A stretch of DNA of 64,000 nucleotides from Amycolatopsis lurida (GTDB taxonomy: Bacteria; Actinomycetota; Actinomycetes; Mycobacteriales; Pseudonocardiaceae), in NCBI RefSeq assembly GCF_900105055.1, contig NZ_FNTA01000004.1, forward strand, positions 1,488,001 through 1,552,000. Direction: 5' to 3'. Below the pieces are notes generated by a model. The model had not been told where the DNA came from, made no database searches, and saw nothing but the letters and a program-made list of their open reading frames with translations. Made by a program: the position numbers and the translations under genes. Each line of letters opens with the position of its first letter. Position 1 is the stretch's first letter. Shown one piece after another: positions 39,434 to 49,723 of the stretch.

Positions 39434-40204
39434 ATGAGCTTCTTCACGGACGCTCCGCGCAACCGCCCCCTGTTCCCGGTGCCGGAACAGGAACTGTTCG
39501 GCTACAACGGCCGCCCCTGGGTCGAGCCGCCGCACGAGTACATCGTCCCGGCGATCCTGCCCTGGTCGATGCCGCTGGGCCGCGCCGCGCGGACCATCGT
39601 GGCGCTGCGCGGTATCGAGGTGTGGCCGGAGTCGGTGTCCTTCCAGCTGTCGGTGTACTCGCGTGATCTGCTGCTGGACGAACCCGGCGAGGGCCTGATC
39701 GACCATCGCCGGGTCCCGGACTACAACGCGCTGCTGGTCGGAGTGCTCTTCCCCGACGGCAGGCGCGCCAGTTCGGAGACGATCTCCGTGCCGTCGGCCA
39801 CCAAACCGGATCAGCCGGTGCTGCGCGCGCAGGGGCTGGGCGGTTCGGCGTTCCACGTCGACCACGAGATCTTCCTGTGGCCGCTGCCGCCCGACGGGCC
39901 GCTGGAGCTCATCGTCCAGTGGCTCGACCGCGACATCGAGGAGACCCGCACCTCCCTCGACGGCACCGCGATCCGCGACGCCGCCAAGGAGGCAGGCGAG
40001 ATCTGGCCCGGCCTGCCCGCGCGCGAGGCGCACGGGCTGCCGGTTCGCCGGGTCGGGGCGCAGGCGATGATCACCCCGGCCTGGCCCCGCGAATCGCAAG
40101 CCCCGCCGCCCTTGCCGCAGCCTTCCGCACCGCGCGCCGAGGCTCCCGCCCAGCCGCGACGTGGTGCGCCGTTGCCGACCCGCCTTCCCCGCCGGGCCCG
40201 CTGA
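39434..40204 (+). CDS. Conserved actinobacterial hypothetical protein
   Basis: A 256-residue soluble protein. The first 175 residues look like a beta-rich fold (VALRGIEVWPESVSFQLSVYSRDL; HVDHEIFLWPLPPDGPLELIVQW). The last 70 are Pro/Ala/Arg-rich and disordered. I recognise it as a recurrent actinomycete hypothetical but no function is known. It lies 130 bp after pknL on the same strand and may be co-transcribed. A palindrome-rich gap follows. Confidence 0.7.
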   Translation: MSFFTDAPRNRPLFPVPEQELFGYNGRPWVEPPHEYIVPAILPWSMPLGRAARTIVALRGIEVWPESVSFQLSVYSRDLLLDEPGEGLIDHRRVPDYNALLVGVLFPDGRRASSETISVPSATKPDQPVLRAQGLGGSAFHVDHEIFLWPLPPDGPLELIVQWLDRDIEETRTSLDGTAIRDAAKEAGEIWPGLPAREAHGLPVRRVGAQAMITPAWPRESQAPPPLPQPSAPRAEAPAQPRRGAPLPTRLPRRAR

Positions 40205-40242
40205 ACTCTAGGCACGGCCTCGCGAGTGGCGCCGCTGTGAGC

Positions 40243-40480
40243 ACGTTGCGAAAGTGGCTTTCGCAACGTTGAAGGTTGCGAAAGTGGCTTTCGCAACCCT
40301 TCCCGGCGCCGAGGCCGGCGCAGCCAAGCGTGGGGTCGTGCTGGCCTGCCCGAGCCCTCATCGACGGTGTCGCGAAAGCCACTTTCAGGACATCAGACGT
40401 CGCGAAAGTGGCTTTCGCGACACGCCACGACCATGAGGCATACCGCCTTGTGAGTGGTCGAAACCATCCTTACCACTTAC
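40243..40480. repeat. Cluster of short palindromes (GTTGCGAAAG family)
   Basis: This 287-bp gene gap is nearly filled by repeats. Two units of GTTGCGAAAG plus TGG plus its complement lie at 40245-40267 and 40276-40297 (a 9-base spacer including GAAGG). A larger inverted repeat has 20-bp arms at 40367-40386 and 40404-40423. A decayed copy of the 46-bp palindrome spans about 40450-40480. The same family recurs at 53101-53153. Confidence 0.75.
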
Positions 40481-40491
40481 GCCCCCAAAGC

Positions 40492-41325
40492 TCAGCGGAA
40501 CGCTTCGACGTTCGCCACCGCCCACTCCGCATAGGTGACGCCGGGCCGTCCGGTGAGCTCCTGGACGACGCCCGTCGGCTTGTCGGGGTTTTCGGTGAAG
40601 TACGCGAAGCCGTCGAGGAGCCATTCGGCGATCTCCGCCGGGATCCCGGCGGCGGCCCACTGCTTGTTCGCCTCCTCCCGGGTCAGCTCCTCGAAGACCA
40701 CCTCTTCGCCGAGTGCGGCCGAAATGGCGGCGACCTGTTCGCGCTGGCTGATCGCCGTCGGCCCGCTCAGCGTGTGCTTCTTGCCGACGTGCCCGTCGGT
40801 CAGGATGACGTGCGCCGCGACGGCGGCGATGTCCGCGAGGTCGATCGGCGTCATCCGCGACTCGGGGTAGGCCTCGCGGACCACCCGCTCGGCCTTGATC
40901 ATCTCGGCCCAGCCGAGCGTGTTGTTCATGAACGCGCCCGGCCGCAGGAACGTCCAGTCGAAGCCCGCCTCCCGGACGGCCTTCTCGATGATCGCGTAGT
41001 CCACGCCGCTCGAGTTCTCGGCCGGGTCGTCGGCATTGCTGCCCGACAGCGCCACCACCCGGCGCACTCCGGCCTCCTTCGCCAGCTTCACGAAGTCGTC
41101 CACCTTGGCCGCGAGCGGCGCCAGGTACACGGTCTCGATGCCTTTCAGGGCCTCCGGCAAGGTCTCCGGCTTGCCCAGGTACCCCTTGGCGACCTCCACC
41201 TGTTCGGGCAACGCCGCCTTCGCCGGATTGACGGTGAGCGCCCGCACCGGCGCCCCGGCCTCCACCAGTTCGTCGACGAGCAGCCTGCCGACGCTTCCGG
41301 TCGCACCGGTCACCAGGATCGTCAC
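40492..41325 (-). CDS. NmrA-like NAD(P)-binding (atypical SDR) protein
   Basis: A 277-residue Rossmann protein starting TILVTGATGSVGRLLVDEL (GxxGxxG). It contains FLRPGAFMNN and PIDLADIAAVAA, as in NmrA/QOR2-type quinone reductase-like proteins. GTG 41325 has AAGGAG upstream. It is divergent from a TetR gene with paired CGTA-N5-TACG motifs between them. The substrate is unknown; a redox or quinone-stress role would fit the family. Confidence 0.82.
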   Translation of the reverse strand: MTILVTGATGSVGRLLVDELVEAGAPVRALTVNPAKAALPEQVEVAKGYLGKPETLPEALKGIETVYLAPLAAKVDDFVKLAKEAGVRRVVALSGSNADDPAENSSGVDYAIIEKAVREAGFDWTFLRPGAFMNNTLGWAEMIKAERVVREAYPESRMTPIDLADIAAVAAHVILTDGHVGKKHTLSGPTAISQREQVAAISAALGEEVVFEELTREEANKQWAAAGIPAEIAEWLLDGFAYFTENPDKPTGVVQELTGRPGVTYAEWAVANVEAFR

Positions 41326-41342
41326 GATTCCCCACTCCTTTT

Positions 41343-41381
41343 CGTACGCCCTACGGGATAATCTTAACCGTACCGCATACG
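41343..41381. promoter_or_regulatory. Two CGTA-N5-TACG operator-like palindromes
   Basis: CGTACGCCCTACG (41343-41355) and CGTACCGCATACG (41369-41381) are imperfect palindromes with identical half-sites, 26 bp apart, inside the divergent promoter. TAAGAT (minus) and TAGAAT (plus) -10 candidates flank or overlap them. Confidence 0.55.
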
Positions 41382-41420
41382 AGAATGTAGAATCCAGCTT
41401 CACGGCCGAGTGGAGTGTGG

Positions 41421-42170
41421 ATGGACTTCGAGCGCAGCCTCGAACTGTTGTGGCGTGACCGCGGCGAAGCCCGGCAGCCGACCAGGGGGCGGAAGCCGAA
41501 ACTGACCCTCGACCAGGTGATCGCCACCGCCGTCGCGCTCGCCGACGGCGCGGGTGAGGCGACCGTGTCGATGAGCCAGATCGCTAAGAAGCTCAGCGCC
41601 GGCACGATGACGCTCTACACCTACGTCCCCGGCAAGACGGAACTGCTCGACCTCATGGTGGACTCGGTGCTCGCCGAACGGAATCTCCCCGGCCCCGGTG
41701 ATCCGCGGCCGGACGGCTGGCGCGAGCAGGTGCGGCTCTACGCCGAGCGCACCCTCGCCGTGTTCCGCGCGCATCCGTGGCTGCGCTCGACGTCGATGGT
41801 GCGGCCGGTGCTCGGCCCCGGGCTGATGGCGGGCCAGGAGTACCTGATCGCGGCGGTGTCGGACATCGGGCTCGAGCCGCGCAAGGCGGCCGCGGCCGCG
41901 AACAGCATCGAGATCTACGTGCAGGCGAACGCGACGCTGTTCGCCGAGACCGCGCAGGTCGAACAGGAGACCGGGCAGTCGACCGACGCCTGGTGGGGGC
42001 AGCGGTCGGTGTTCTGGGAGAAGTACTTCGACGTGGAGCGGCATCCGGCGATGACGCGGATCTGGGAAAGCGGCGGTTACGACGCGGACACCTGCGAGGC
42101 CGCCGACGAGACCTTCGCGTTCGGCCTGGAACGCCTGCTGGACGGCATCGAAGCCCTCGTCACCCGCTGA
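41421..42170 (+). CDS. TetR-family transcriptional regulator
   Basis: The 249-residue protein has an N-terminal TetR helix-turn-helix (LTLDQVIATAVALADGAGEATVSMSQIAKKLSAGTMTLYTYV) and a TetR_C ligand domain. It is divergent to the NmrA-like gene and probably represses it through the paired palindromes. ATG 41421 follows GTGGAG. It ends beside a palindrome shared with ftsQ. Confidence 0.88.
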   Translation: MDFERSLELLWRDRGEARQPTRGRKPKLTLDQVIATAVALADGAGEATVSMSQIAKKLSAGTMTLYTYVPGKTELLDLMVDSVLAERNLPGPGDPRPDGWREQVRLYAERTLAVFRAHPWLRSTSMVRPVLGPGLMAGQEYLIAAVSDIGLEPRKAAAAANSIEIYVQANATLFAETAQVEQETGQSTDAWWGQRSVFWEKYFDVERHPAMTRIWESGGYDADTCEAADETFAFGLERLLDGIEALVTR

Positions 42171-42177
42171 CCACCCC

Positions 42178-42242
42178 CGCAATTCGTCATCTACTTGCGG
42201 GAGTTCTCAGCGCGAACCACCGCAAGTAGGTGACGGATTGCG
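42178..42242. terminator. Palindrome between tetR and ftsQ (CGCAATT family)
   Basis: 23-bp arms (42178-42200 and 42220-42242) with two mismatches and a 19-base loop. The arm CGCAATTCGTCATCTACTTG is close to that at 19780-19801. It is the end point of both the tetR and dcw transcripts. Confidence 0.75.
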
Positions 42243-43061
42243 TCAGGAGACGGTGGGCAGATCCGGTGCCGAGACGTCGAAGACCTTGCCTTCGCGGGTG
42301 AGCAGCGCGGCCAGGACCTTCGCCTTGCGTTCGGTGTCGGCCGAGGTCCCCCACCGCACGGTCTTCCCGTCGGCCAGCGCGAACTCGACGCTGCCGGGGG
42401 TCTTCGCCGTCGCGGTGGTGACCTGCTTGAGCAGCTGCTGCGGGATCACGCCGAGGACGCCGGTCACCGCGCGGGTCACCGGATCGTCGGCCGACACCGA
42501 TGGCAGCTTCAGCTCGGGCAGCCCGGCGGGCCGCTCCTTGACGGTCTTGAACACCACTCCCCCGCCGTCGACGAGGTGCACGCCGTCGCCGCCGGGCCCG
42601 CTGTCGAAGAACGCGATCGCGGTCCGTTCGGTCACGGTGATCTCGAGGGTGCCCGGCCAGGACCGCGAGACGTCGACGGTCGCGATACCGGGCATCTGCG
42701 CCACCCGGTCGCGGATCTCGTCGGTGTCCAGGCGCAGCATCGGCTTCTGGTCCGGCACCGCCGCCGCGGCGCGGATCTGGTCCGCGGGCACCGAACTCGC
42801 CCCGAGGACGTCGACCTGCCGCACCCCCAGCATCGAGCTGAACCACAGCAGGTAGACGAGGGCGACGGCGGTCAGCACCGAGAGCAGCGCGACCCAGCGC
42901 CGTCGCAGCTCCTTGTGGCGGGTCGGCCGGGCGGTGCGGCGGCGGTCGTACACCGACCGCCTGCCGCGCCGTTCCTTCAAGCGCTGAGCCCGCTGAGTGC
43001 GTTCGGTGCGCGGACGCCGACCGGGTTCGGCCGGGCGGCGGCGTTCCCCGGTCTGCGTCAT
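42243..43061 (-). CDS. ftsQ: Cell division protein FtsQ
   Basis: The 272-residue bitopic protein has a basic N-terminus, a membrane helix (about 57-77), a POTRA domain (VRQVDVLGASSVPADQIRAAA) and the FtsQ beta domain. It links FtsL/FtsB to the divisome. It is the last gene of this dcw block; ftsZ does not follow, and a terminator and a convergent tetR come next. A 178-bp structured spacer separates it from murC. Confidence 0.9.
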   Translation of the reverse strand: MTQTGERRRPAEPGRRPRTERTQRAQRLKERRGRRSVYDRRRTARPTRHKELRRRWVALLSVLTAVALVYLLWFSSMLGVRQVDVLGASSVPADQIRAAAAVPDQKPMLRLDTDEIRDRVAQMPGIATVDVSRSWPGTLEITVTERTAIAFFDSGPGGDGVHLVDGGGVVFKTVKERPAGLPELKLPSVSADDPVTRAVTGVLGVIPQQLLKQVTTATAKTPGSVEFALADGKTVRWGTSADTERKAKVLAALLTREGKVFDVSAPDLPTVS

Positions 43062-43105
43062 GGCTGGAGAGCGCCTCCCGAACTGAAGTAAGCAGGTCGC
43101 GTGAG

Positions 43106-43228
43106 GGTACGCGCGCGCGTACCTTCTCGGCCGGAGGCCTCGGATTCGCGAAGGCGGGCCGCCGGCATGGCCGGGTGAGTCGAAAGACGATGCCGCGGCC
43201 CGGCTGCGGGAATCCGAAAGCGCGCTTT
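43106..43228 (-). other. Structured spacer between murC and ftsQ
   Basis: It holds a perfect 18-bp palindrome (GGTACGCGC and complement, 43106-43123), a nested hairpin of about 75 nt (CGGATTCGC near 43141 pairing towards 43216), and a 12-bp palindrome AAAGCGCGCTTT (43217-43228). It may attenuate or process the transcript. Confidence 0.5.
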
Positions 43229-43239
43229 GCGAGACACCG

Positions 43240-44649
43240 CTACCCCGCCCGCCGGTCGAGTTCGGCCAGGATCTCCGGGCCGAGCTGCGTGACGTCACCG
43301 GCGCCCATGGTCACCAGCAGATCGCCGGGTTCGACCAGATCCGCCGCGAGCTTCGCCGCGACGTCGAACGCGGGCTGGTAGTGCACCGGGACGCCGGAGA
43401 TCTGGTCGGCGATGAGCGCGCCGCTCACGCCGGGCTCCGGCTTCTCGCGCGCCCCGAAGACGTCCAGCACGACGACCTCGTCGGCCAGCGACAGCGCGGC
43501 CGCGAACTCCTTCGAGAACGTCTTCGTCCGCGAGTAGAGATGCGGCTGGAAGACCACGATGACCCGGCCTGAGCCCGCGGCGGTCCGCACCGCCCGCAGC
43601 TGCGCGTCGACCTCGGTCGGGTGGTGCGCGTAGTCGTCGTACACGCGGACGTCGCCTGAGCGGCCCTTGAACTCGAACCGCCGCCGGACGCCGCCGAACG
43701 CGGCGAGCCCTTCGGCCAGCCCCTCGACCGGCGCGCCGAGCTCGATCCCGGCCAGCAGCGCGGCGATCGCGTTCAGCGCCATATGCTCGCCCGGCACCGC
43801 GACCCGCAGGACGATTTCCTCGCCCTGCAAGGAGATCCGGACGACACCGCCATCCGGCGCGGGAGCGTAGTCGAGCACCTTGGCGTCGTCGGTGCCGGTG
43901 ACGGAACGCCCATAGCGGCGGACGCGGATGCCCTGCGCCGACGCCCGCGCGCCCAGCTCCGAGGCACCCTCGTCGTCACCGCAGACGATGAGCAGCCCGC
44001 CCGGCACGATCCGGCCGAGGAAGTCGCTGAACACCGAGACGTACGCCTCGGCCGTGCCGTGGTGGTCCAGGTGGTCCGGCTCGACGTTGGTCACCACGGC
44101 GACCGACGGCGAGTACGCCAGGAACGAACCGTCGCTCTCGTCGGCCTCGGCGACGAAGATCCCGCCCTCGCCGTGGTGCGCGTTCGCGCCCGACTCGTTG
44201 AGGTCGCCGCCGATGGCGAACGACGGGTCGAGGCGGCACTGCTGCAGCGCGACGGTCAGCATCGACGTCGTCGACGTCTTGCCGTGCGTCCCGGCGATGC
44301 AGGCGACGCGGTGCCCCTCCATCAGCCCGGCCAGCGCCTCGGCGCGGTGCAGCACGGTGATCCCGCGTTCCCGCGCGGCCATCAGTTCCGGGTTGTCGTC
44401 CTTGATCGCGGTCGACACGATCACCGAGGACGGGCCTTCGGGGAACGCGTCGAGGTTCTCGGCGCGCTGGCCGACGGCGATCTCGGCGCCCTGGGCCCGC
44501 AGCGAAAGGAACGCGCGCGACTCCTTGGCGTCGGATCCGGAGACCTGCGCCCCACGGGCCAGCAGGATACGGGCGATGCCGCTCATCCCGGCGCCGCCGA
44601 TCCCGATCAGATGGGCACGCGTCAGCGTGTCGGGGAGTTGGTCAGGCAC
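43240..44649 (-). CDS. murC: UDP-N-acetylmuramate--L-alanine ligase
   Basis: A 469-residue ATP-dependent ligase adding L-Ala to UDP-MurNAc. The N-terminal motif is [16 protein letters not shown], the ATP loop GTHGKTSTT, and later DDYAHHPTE and HLYSRTK match MurC. GTG 44649 overlaps the murG stop by 8 bp; the longer frame upstream is not supported. Confidence 0.95.
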   Translation of the reverse strand: MPDQLPDTLTRAHLIGIGGAGMSGIARILLARGAQVSGSDAKESRAFLSLRAQGAEIAVGQRAENLDAFPEGPSSVIVSTAIKDDNPELMAARERGITVLHRAEALAGLMEGHRVACIAGTHGKTSTTSMLTVALQQCRLDPSFAIGGDLNESGANAHHGEGGIFVAEADESDGSFLAYSPSVAVVTNVEPDHLDHHGTAEAYVSVFSDFLGRIVPGGLLIVCGDDEGASELGARASAQGIRVRRYGRSVTGTDDAKVLDYAPAPDGGVVRISLQGEEIVLRVAVPGEHMALNAIAALLAGIELGAPVEGLAEGLAAFGGVRRRFEFKGRSGDVRVYDDYAHHPTEVDAQLRAVRTAAGSGRVIVVFQPHLYSRTKTFSKEFAAALSLADEVVVLDVFGAREKPEPGVSGALIADQISGVPVHYQPAFDVAAKLAADLVEPGDLLVTMGAGDVTQLGPEILAELDRRAG

Positions 44650-45769
44650 CTGCGGCCTCCAGCACGATCTTGGCAAGGGTCTCGTCGGCCTCACGGTGGC
44701 CGAGGCCGACCGCGGCCGCACTCATCTTCGCGACCCTGTCGGCGTCGGACACCAGCGGGATCACCAGCTCCGCGACCTTGGCGGGGGTGAGGTCGGCGTC
44801 GTCGACCATCAGCCCGGCACCGGCCGCGACCGCGGGCCGGGCGTTGACCGCCTGTTCGCCGTTGCCGTAGGGCAGCGGGACGAACACCGCGGGCAGGCCG
44901 ACGGCGGACACCTCGGCGACGGTCATCGCGCCGGAGCGGCACAGCACCGCGTCCGCGGCGGCGTAGGCCAGGTCCATCCGCTCCAGGTACGGCACCGGAA
45001 CGTACGCGGGCCGTCCGGGGAACTCCTGGACGACCAGCGTGTTCTTCGGCCCGTGGGCGTGCAGGACGCCGACGCCGGCGTCCGCGAACTCCTTGGCGGC
45101 GCCCGAAACGGCGCCGTTGATCGACACCGCGCCCTGCGAGCCGCCGAAGACCAGCAGCGTCGGAGCGTCGGGGTCGAGCCCGAAGTGCTCACGGGCTTCG
45201 GCGCGCAGCGCGGCCCTGTCGAGCGAAGTGATGGAGCGGCGCAGCGGGATGCCGATGACCTCCGCCTTCGCCAGCGGCGTGCCCGGGACGGCGACGGCGA
45301 CGCGGACGGCGAACCGCGCGCCGACCTTGTTCGCCAGGCCCGGCTTCTCGTTGGCTTCGTGCACCACGATCGGCGTGCGGCCGCGCGCGGCGAGGTACGC
45401 CGGAAGCGCGACGTACCCGCCGAAGCCGACGACGACGTCCGCGCCGACCCGGTCCAGGACCTCACGGGTGCGCTTGACCGCGTCGCGGACCTTCAGCGGC
45501 ATCTTCAGCAGTTCGGGTGTCGGTTTGCGGGGCATCGGCACCGGCGGGATCAACTCCAGCGGGTAGCCCCGCGCCGGGACGAGCTTGTTCTCCAGCCCGC
45601 GCTCGGTCCCGAGCGCGATCACCTTCGCGTCGGGACGCAGGCGCATCACCGCGTCGGCGAGGGCGAGTGCTGGTTCGATGTGCCCTGCGGTACCACCGCC
45701 GGCGACCACGACCACCGGTGCCTTGCCGGCGACCTCGCCTGCGGCGCCACCTCTGACGGGGTTGTTCAC
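44642..45769 (-). CDS. murG: UDP-GlcNAc:lipid I N-acetylglucosaminyltransferase
   Basis: A 375-residue GT-B glycosyltransferase forming lipid II at the inner face of the membrane. The loop [15 protein letters not shown] and the UDP-binding [10 protein letters not shown] are present, with [10 protein letters not shown] near the C-terminus. The GTG start overlaps the ftsW stop (GTGA). Confidence 0.95.
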   Translation of the reverse strand: MNNPVRGGAAGEVAGKAPVVVVAGGGTAGHIEPALALADAVMRLRPDAKVIALGTERGLENKLVPARGYPLELIPPVPMPRKPTPELLKMPLKVRDAVKRTREVLDRVGADVVVGFGGYVALPAYLAARGRTPIVVHEANEKPGLANKVGARFAVRVAVAVPGTPLAKAEVIGIPLRRSITSLDRAALRAEAREHFGLDPDAPTLLVFGGSQGAVSINGAVSGAAKEFADAGVGVLHAHGPKNTLVVQEFPGRPAYVPVPYLERMDLAYAAADAVLCRSGAMTVAEVSAVGLPAVFVPLPYGNGEQAVNARPAVAAGAGLMVDDADLTPAKVAELVIPLVSDADRVAKMSAAAVGLGHREADETLAKIVLEAAGA

Positions 45770-47244
45770 CTATGACCTCTCCGGTTTGCGGTACCCCGTT
45801 TCGCGGTACCGCGGTTCGCCGCCGTTCGCGCGGCCGTCCTCCTGCCGGGTTCCCGTACCGAACGGCGCCGCTCCTGTGCGGGCGAAGGCCTCGCCGTCCT
45901 CGGCGCGGGCCTCGCCGCCTTGGCGGCGCCTCCCCTGGCCGCGGCGCCCTTGCGCTTGGCGGGCGGGCGGTACGGCTCGGGCGCGGGAAGCCTCAGCAGG
46001 CGTCCGAATTTACCCGGCCCCTGCGAGCGCAGTGCGGCCACCGCCTCCGGTTCGTGCCGGGCGGCGTTGGCGAGGATCCCCATGATGAGCATGGTGATCA
46101 CCAGCGACGTGCCGCCGTAGGAGATCAACGGCAGCGTGACCCCGGTGACCGGCAGCAGCCCGACCACGTAGCCGATGTTGATCCCCGCCTGCGCGACCAG
46201 GAAGACGGTCAGCGTGCCGGACACGATGCGGATCCACGGGTCGAGGTTGCGGGTGGCGATCCGCAGGCCCACGACGGCGACCCCGGCGAACAGCCCGAGC
46301 ACCACCACGCAGCCGATGAAGCCGAGTTCCTCACCGATCAGGGCGAAGATGAAGTCGTTCTGCACGTTGGGCAGGTAGCCCCAGTTGGACTGGCCCTGGC
46401 CGAGGCCCTTGCCGAACATCCCGCCGTCGGCGAGCGCGAGTTTCGCCTGGTTGGCCTGGAAGCCGTCCGCGCTGGTGTCCGGATCGCCGGAGACGAACGA
46501 CATGACCCGCGCCAGCCGGTACGGGGCGATGATCGCCAGCACCAGGATCCCGGCGAGACCACCCGCGAGGATGACGCCGAACAGTCGTTTCGGCGCGCCC
46601 GCGAACCACAGCAGGGCCATCAGCACCACCGCGAGGGTGATCGTGCCGCCGAGGTCGGGCTGCATCATGACCAGCGCGAACATCAGCAGCGCGATCGGCA
46701 CGACCGGGACGAGCAGATGCCGCCACTGGTTGATGATGTTGTACTTGATCACCAGGATGTGCGCGCCCCAGAAGGCCAGCGCGACCTTCGCCGCCTCGAC
46801 CGGCTGGAAGGCGAACCCCCCGAGCCGGAACCAGCCTTGCGAGCCGTTGACCTCGGAGCCGAGCGGCGTCAGCACCAGCACGAGCAGCCCGAGGCACACC
46901 ACCGTCGCCGTCGCCGACAACCGCCGGACGCGTTCCAGCGGCACCCGGAGCCCGATCCAGAACACCGCGGCGCCGATCGCGACGAACATGAGGTGCTTGC
47001 TGAACTGGGCGTACACGCCGGTGCCGGTTTTGGGGTTGTACGAGGCGACCGACGACGCCGACAGCACCATCACGATGCCGATCACGGTCAGCACGCCGGT
47101 GAGCGCCAGGACCAGGTGGAACGAGGCGAGCGGCCGCGAAAGCCAGGCCGTCAGCGCGGTACGGAAGGCGACGAACGGGCTTTCCTTGCGTTCACGACGC
47201 TTGCGCGGCGCGGTTTCGCGCTTTCTCTCCTCAACCGCCGTCAC
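45766..47244 (-). CDS. ftsW: Cell division SEDS protein FtsW
   Basis: A 492-residue SEDS glycosyltransferase with about ten helices. The catalytic-loop region QPDLGG and the terminal GGTSLVI are conserved. It has a basic N-terminus and an extended Arg/Ala-rich tail of about 75 residues, a feature of actinobacterial FtsW. GTG 47244 lies inside the murD end (14-bp overlap). It works with FtsI in septal peptidoglycan synthesis. Confidence 0.93.
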   Translation of the reverse strand: MTAVEERKRETAPRKRRERKESPFVAFRTALTAWLSRPLASFHLVLALTGVLTVIGIVMVLSASSVASYNPKTGTGVYAQFSKHLMFVAIGAAVFWIGLRVPLERVRRLSATATVVCLGLLVLVLTPLGSEVNGSQGWFRLGGFAFQPVEAAKVALAFWGAHILVIKYNIINQWRHLLVPVVPIALLMFALVMMQPDLGGTITLAVVLMALLWFAGAPKRLFGVILAGGLAGILVLAIIAPYRLARVMSFVSGDPDTSADGFQANQAKLALADGGMFGKGLGQGQSNWGYLPNVQNDFIFALIGEELGFIGCVVVLGLFAGVAVVGLRIATRNLDPWIRIVSGTLTVFLVAQAGINIGYVVGLLPVTGVTLPLISYGGTSLVITMLIMGILANAARHEPEAVAALRSQGPGKFGRLLRLPAPEPYRPPAKRKGAAARGGAAKAARPAPRTARPSPAQERRRSVREPGRRTAARTAANRGTAKRGTANRRGHR

Positions 47245-48634
47245 TGGTCTCCCCCGCACCGTCGCGCAGGACACGGACCGCGCTCGCGAACGCGTCGCCG
47301 CGTGCGCCATAGCTCGAGTACATGTCCAACGACGCCGCGGCGGGGGCCAGCAGCACCACATCTCCAGGGCGCGCCAGGGCTCGGGCCGCCTTCACCGCCG
47401 CAGTCATGGTGTCATCGTCACCCGAAGGGAGGCTGTTCACCGGGACATCCGGCGCGTGTCGCGCGACAGCGGCGGCGATCACGGGTGAATCGACGCCGAA
47501 CAGGACGACACCGCGCAGCCGCCCGGCGATCGAGCCGACGAGTTCGTCCACGGAAGCACCCTTGAGCTGGCCACCGGCGATCCAGACGACGTTCAGATGG
47601 GCGCGCAGCGAGCCGCTCGCCGCGTGCGGGTTGGTCGCCTTGGAGTCGTTGATGTACCGAACGCCGTCGATCTCGCCGATCTCCTCGGCCCGGTGCGGGG
47701 CGGGCCGGTACTCGCGCAGGCCCTTGGCGACGTCCTCGCCGGTGACGCCGTACGCGCGGGCCAGCGCGGCCGCGGCGAGCGCGTTCGAGACGTTGTGCGG
47801 GCCGGCGGGGCGCACGTCGGCCAGGGTGCCGAGTTCATCGGCGCTGGTCGCCGGGTCGGCGACGAAGGCGCGGTCGACCAGCAGATCCTCCACGATCCCG
47901 AGTTCGCCCGGGCGCGGGGTGTCCATGCCGAAGGCGACCCGGCGGGCGTCGGCGGGCGCGTGCTCGTCGGCGAGGCGAGCGGACCACGGCTCGTGGAGGT
48001 TGTGCACGACGTTCCGGGAATGGGTGTGGACCCGCCCCTTCGCGGCCGCGTACTCCTCCATCGAGCCGTGCCAGTCGAGGTGGTCCTCGGCGAGGTTCAG
48101 CACCACCGAGGCGAGCGGCGCCAGCGTCGACGACCAGTGCAGCTGGAAGCTCGACAGCTCCACGGCGAGCACCTCGTGCCCGGCCCGGACCGCGTCGAGC
48201 ACCGCGAAACCGACGTTCCCACAGGCCACGGCGTCGACGCCGGCGGTGCGCAGGATCGACTCCAGCATCCCGACCGTGGTGGTCTTGCCGTTGGTACCGG
48301 TGATCGCGAGCCACACCGGCGGCTTGTCGCGCAGCTGCCCGACGCGCCACGCCAGCTCGACGTCGCCGATCACCTCGATCCCCGCCTCGGCCGCCGCCAC
48401 CAGCAGCGGCGACGTCGGCTTCCAGCCGGGGCTGGTCACGACCAGCTCGACACCTTCGGGCGGTTCGGTCAGGCCCGGCACCAGTTCGGCGCCGAGACCT
48501 TCGAGTTCCGCCAGTCGTTCGGCGTTGCCGTCGGTGACGGTGATCCGTGCGCCCAGGTCCGCCAGGACGGGGACGATGGACTTGCCGGTGACCCCGGCTC
48601 CGGCGACGAGGACGTGACGCCCGGCGAGCTCCAC
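47231..48634 (-). CDS. murD: UDP-MurNAc-L-Ala--D-glutamate ligase
   Basis: A 467-residue Mur ligase. VAGAGVTGKS opens the N-terminal domain; the ATP loop is GTNGKTTT; the central EDHLDWHGSMEEY and YINDSKATNPHA are MurD-specific. It adds D-Glu. The GTG start lies 3 bases after the mraY stop. Confidence 0.95.
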   Translation of the reverse strand: MELAGRHVLVAGAGVTGKSIVPVLADLGARITVTDGNAERLAELEGLGAELVPGLTEPPEGVELVVTSPGWKPTSPLLVAAAEAGIEVIGDVELAWRVGQLRDKPPVWLAITGTNGKTTTVGMLESILRTAGVDAVACGNVGFAVLDAVRAGHEVLAVELSSFQLHWSSTLAPLASVVLNLAEDHLDWHGSMEEYAAAKGRVHTHSRNVVHNLHEPWSARLADEHAPADARRVAFGMDTPRPGELGIVEDLLVDRAFVADPATSADELGTLADVRPAGPHNVSNALAAAALARAYGVTGEDVAKGLREYRPAPHRAEEIGEIDGVRYINDSKATNPHAASGSLRAHLNVVWIAGGQLKGASVDELVGSIAGRLRGVVLFGVDSPVIAAAVARHAPDVPVNSLPSGDDDTMTAAVKAARALARPGDVVLLAPAAASLDMYSSYGARGDAFASAVRVLRDGAGETSDGG

Positions 48635-48637
48635 TTG

Positions 48638-49723
48638 CTAACCCCCGAGGCCGAGCTGTTCGCTGTAGAACAGGCCGAGACCGAACATGCAGCAGATGGC
48701 CGACAGCAGCCAGAACCGGATGATGACGGTGGTTTCGGCCCAGCCCGCGAGTTCGAAGTGGTGGTGGAACGGCGCCATCCGGAACAGCCGCCGCCGCGTC
48801 GTGCGGAACACGGCGATCTGCGCGACCACCGAGATCATCTCGACCATGAACAGACCGCCGATGACGATGGCGAGCAGTTCGGTGCGGGTGGTCATCGACA
48901 GACCGGCGACGAGGCCACCGAGGGCCAGCGAACCGGTGTCCCCCATGAAGATCTTCGCCGGGGCCGCGTTCCACCACAGGAAGCCGACGCAGGCGCCGGT
49001 CGCCGCGGCGGCCACCACGGCCAGGTCCAGCGGGTCACGGACGTCGTAGCAGGCGGCCTGCGGGGTGACCGCGCACGAGAGGCGGGTCTGCCAGAAGGCG
49101 ATGACGACGTAGGTCGCCAGCACCATCGCCGCGGTGCCGCCGGCGAGACCGTCGAGGCCGTCGGTGAAGTTCACCGCGTTCGACCAGCCGGAGATCACGA
49201 TGTAGCAGAAGATCACGAAGAACACCGACGGGAAGGTGATCAGCGCGAGGTCCCGCACGTAGGACAGGCTCTCCGACGCCGGGGTGAGCCCGCGTTCGTC
49301 GGCGAACTGCAGCGCCAGGATCGCGAAGGCGATCGTGACCACGAGCTGGCCGACCAGTTTCGCGGTCTTGTTCAGGCCGAGGTTGCGCTGCTTGCGGATC
49401 TTGATGAAGTCGTCGAGGAAACCGACGAGCCCGAGGCCGACGGCCAGCAGGAGGACCAGCAACCCCGAGGCGGACGGGCCGCCGGTGCCGTTGCCGCCGC
49501 TGAGCGCGCTGATCAGATGCGCCACGAAATACCCGACAACCATCGCGACGATGATCGCGACACCACCCATCGTCGGGGTACCGCGTTTGGATTTGTGTCC
49601 CTGCGGTCCTTCCTCCCGGATCTCCTGGCCGAAGCCCTGCCGGGAGAACACCCGGATCAGATAGGGAGTGAGGAGGATGGAGACCAGCAGGCCCGCCGCG
49701 GCCGCGATCAGGATGCTGATCAC
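48638..49723 (-). CDS. mraY: Phospho-MurNAc-pentapeptide transferase
   Basis: A 361-residue, ten-helix enzyme making lipid I from UDP-MurNAc-pentapeptide and decaprenyl/undecaprenyl phosphate. Motifs are [26 protein letters not shown] and [10 protein letters not shown]. The GTG start overlaps the murF stop (GTGA). Confidence 0.96.
   Translation of the reverse strand: MISILIAAAAGLLVSILLTPYLIRVFSRQGFGQEIREEGPQGHKSKRGTPTMGGVAIIVAMVVGYFVAHLISALSGGNGTGGPSASGLLVLLLAVGLGLVGFLDDFIKIRKQRNLGLNKTAKLVGQLVVTIAFAILALQFADERGLTPASESLSYVRDLALITFPSVFFVIFCYIVISGWSNAVNFTDGLDGLAGGTAAMVLATYVVIAFWQTRLSCAVTPQAACYDVRDPLDLAVVAAAATGACVGFLWWNAAPAKIFMGDTGSLALGGLVAGLSMTTRTELLAIVIGGLFMVEMISVVAQIAVFRTTRRRLFRMAPFHHHFELAGWAETTVIIRFWLLSAICCMFGLGLFYSEQLGLGG

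Noticed and set aside
40071..40382. Frames encoding repeated RKPLSQ/RKWLSQ peptides here and at 53100
   Set aside because: They are translations of the GTTGCGAAAG palindromes.
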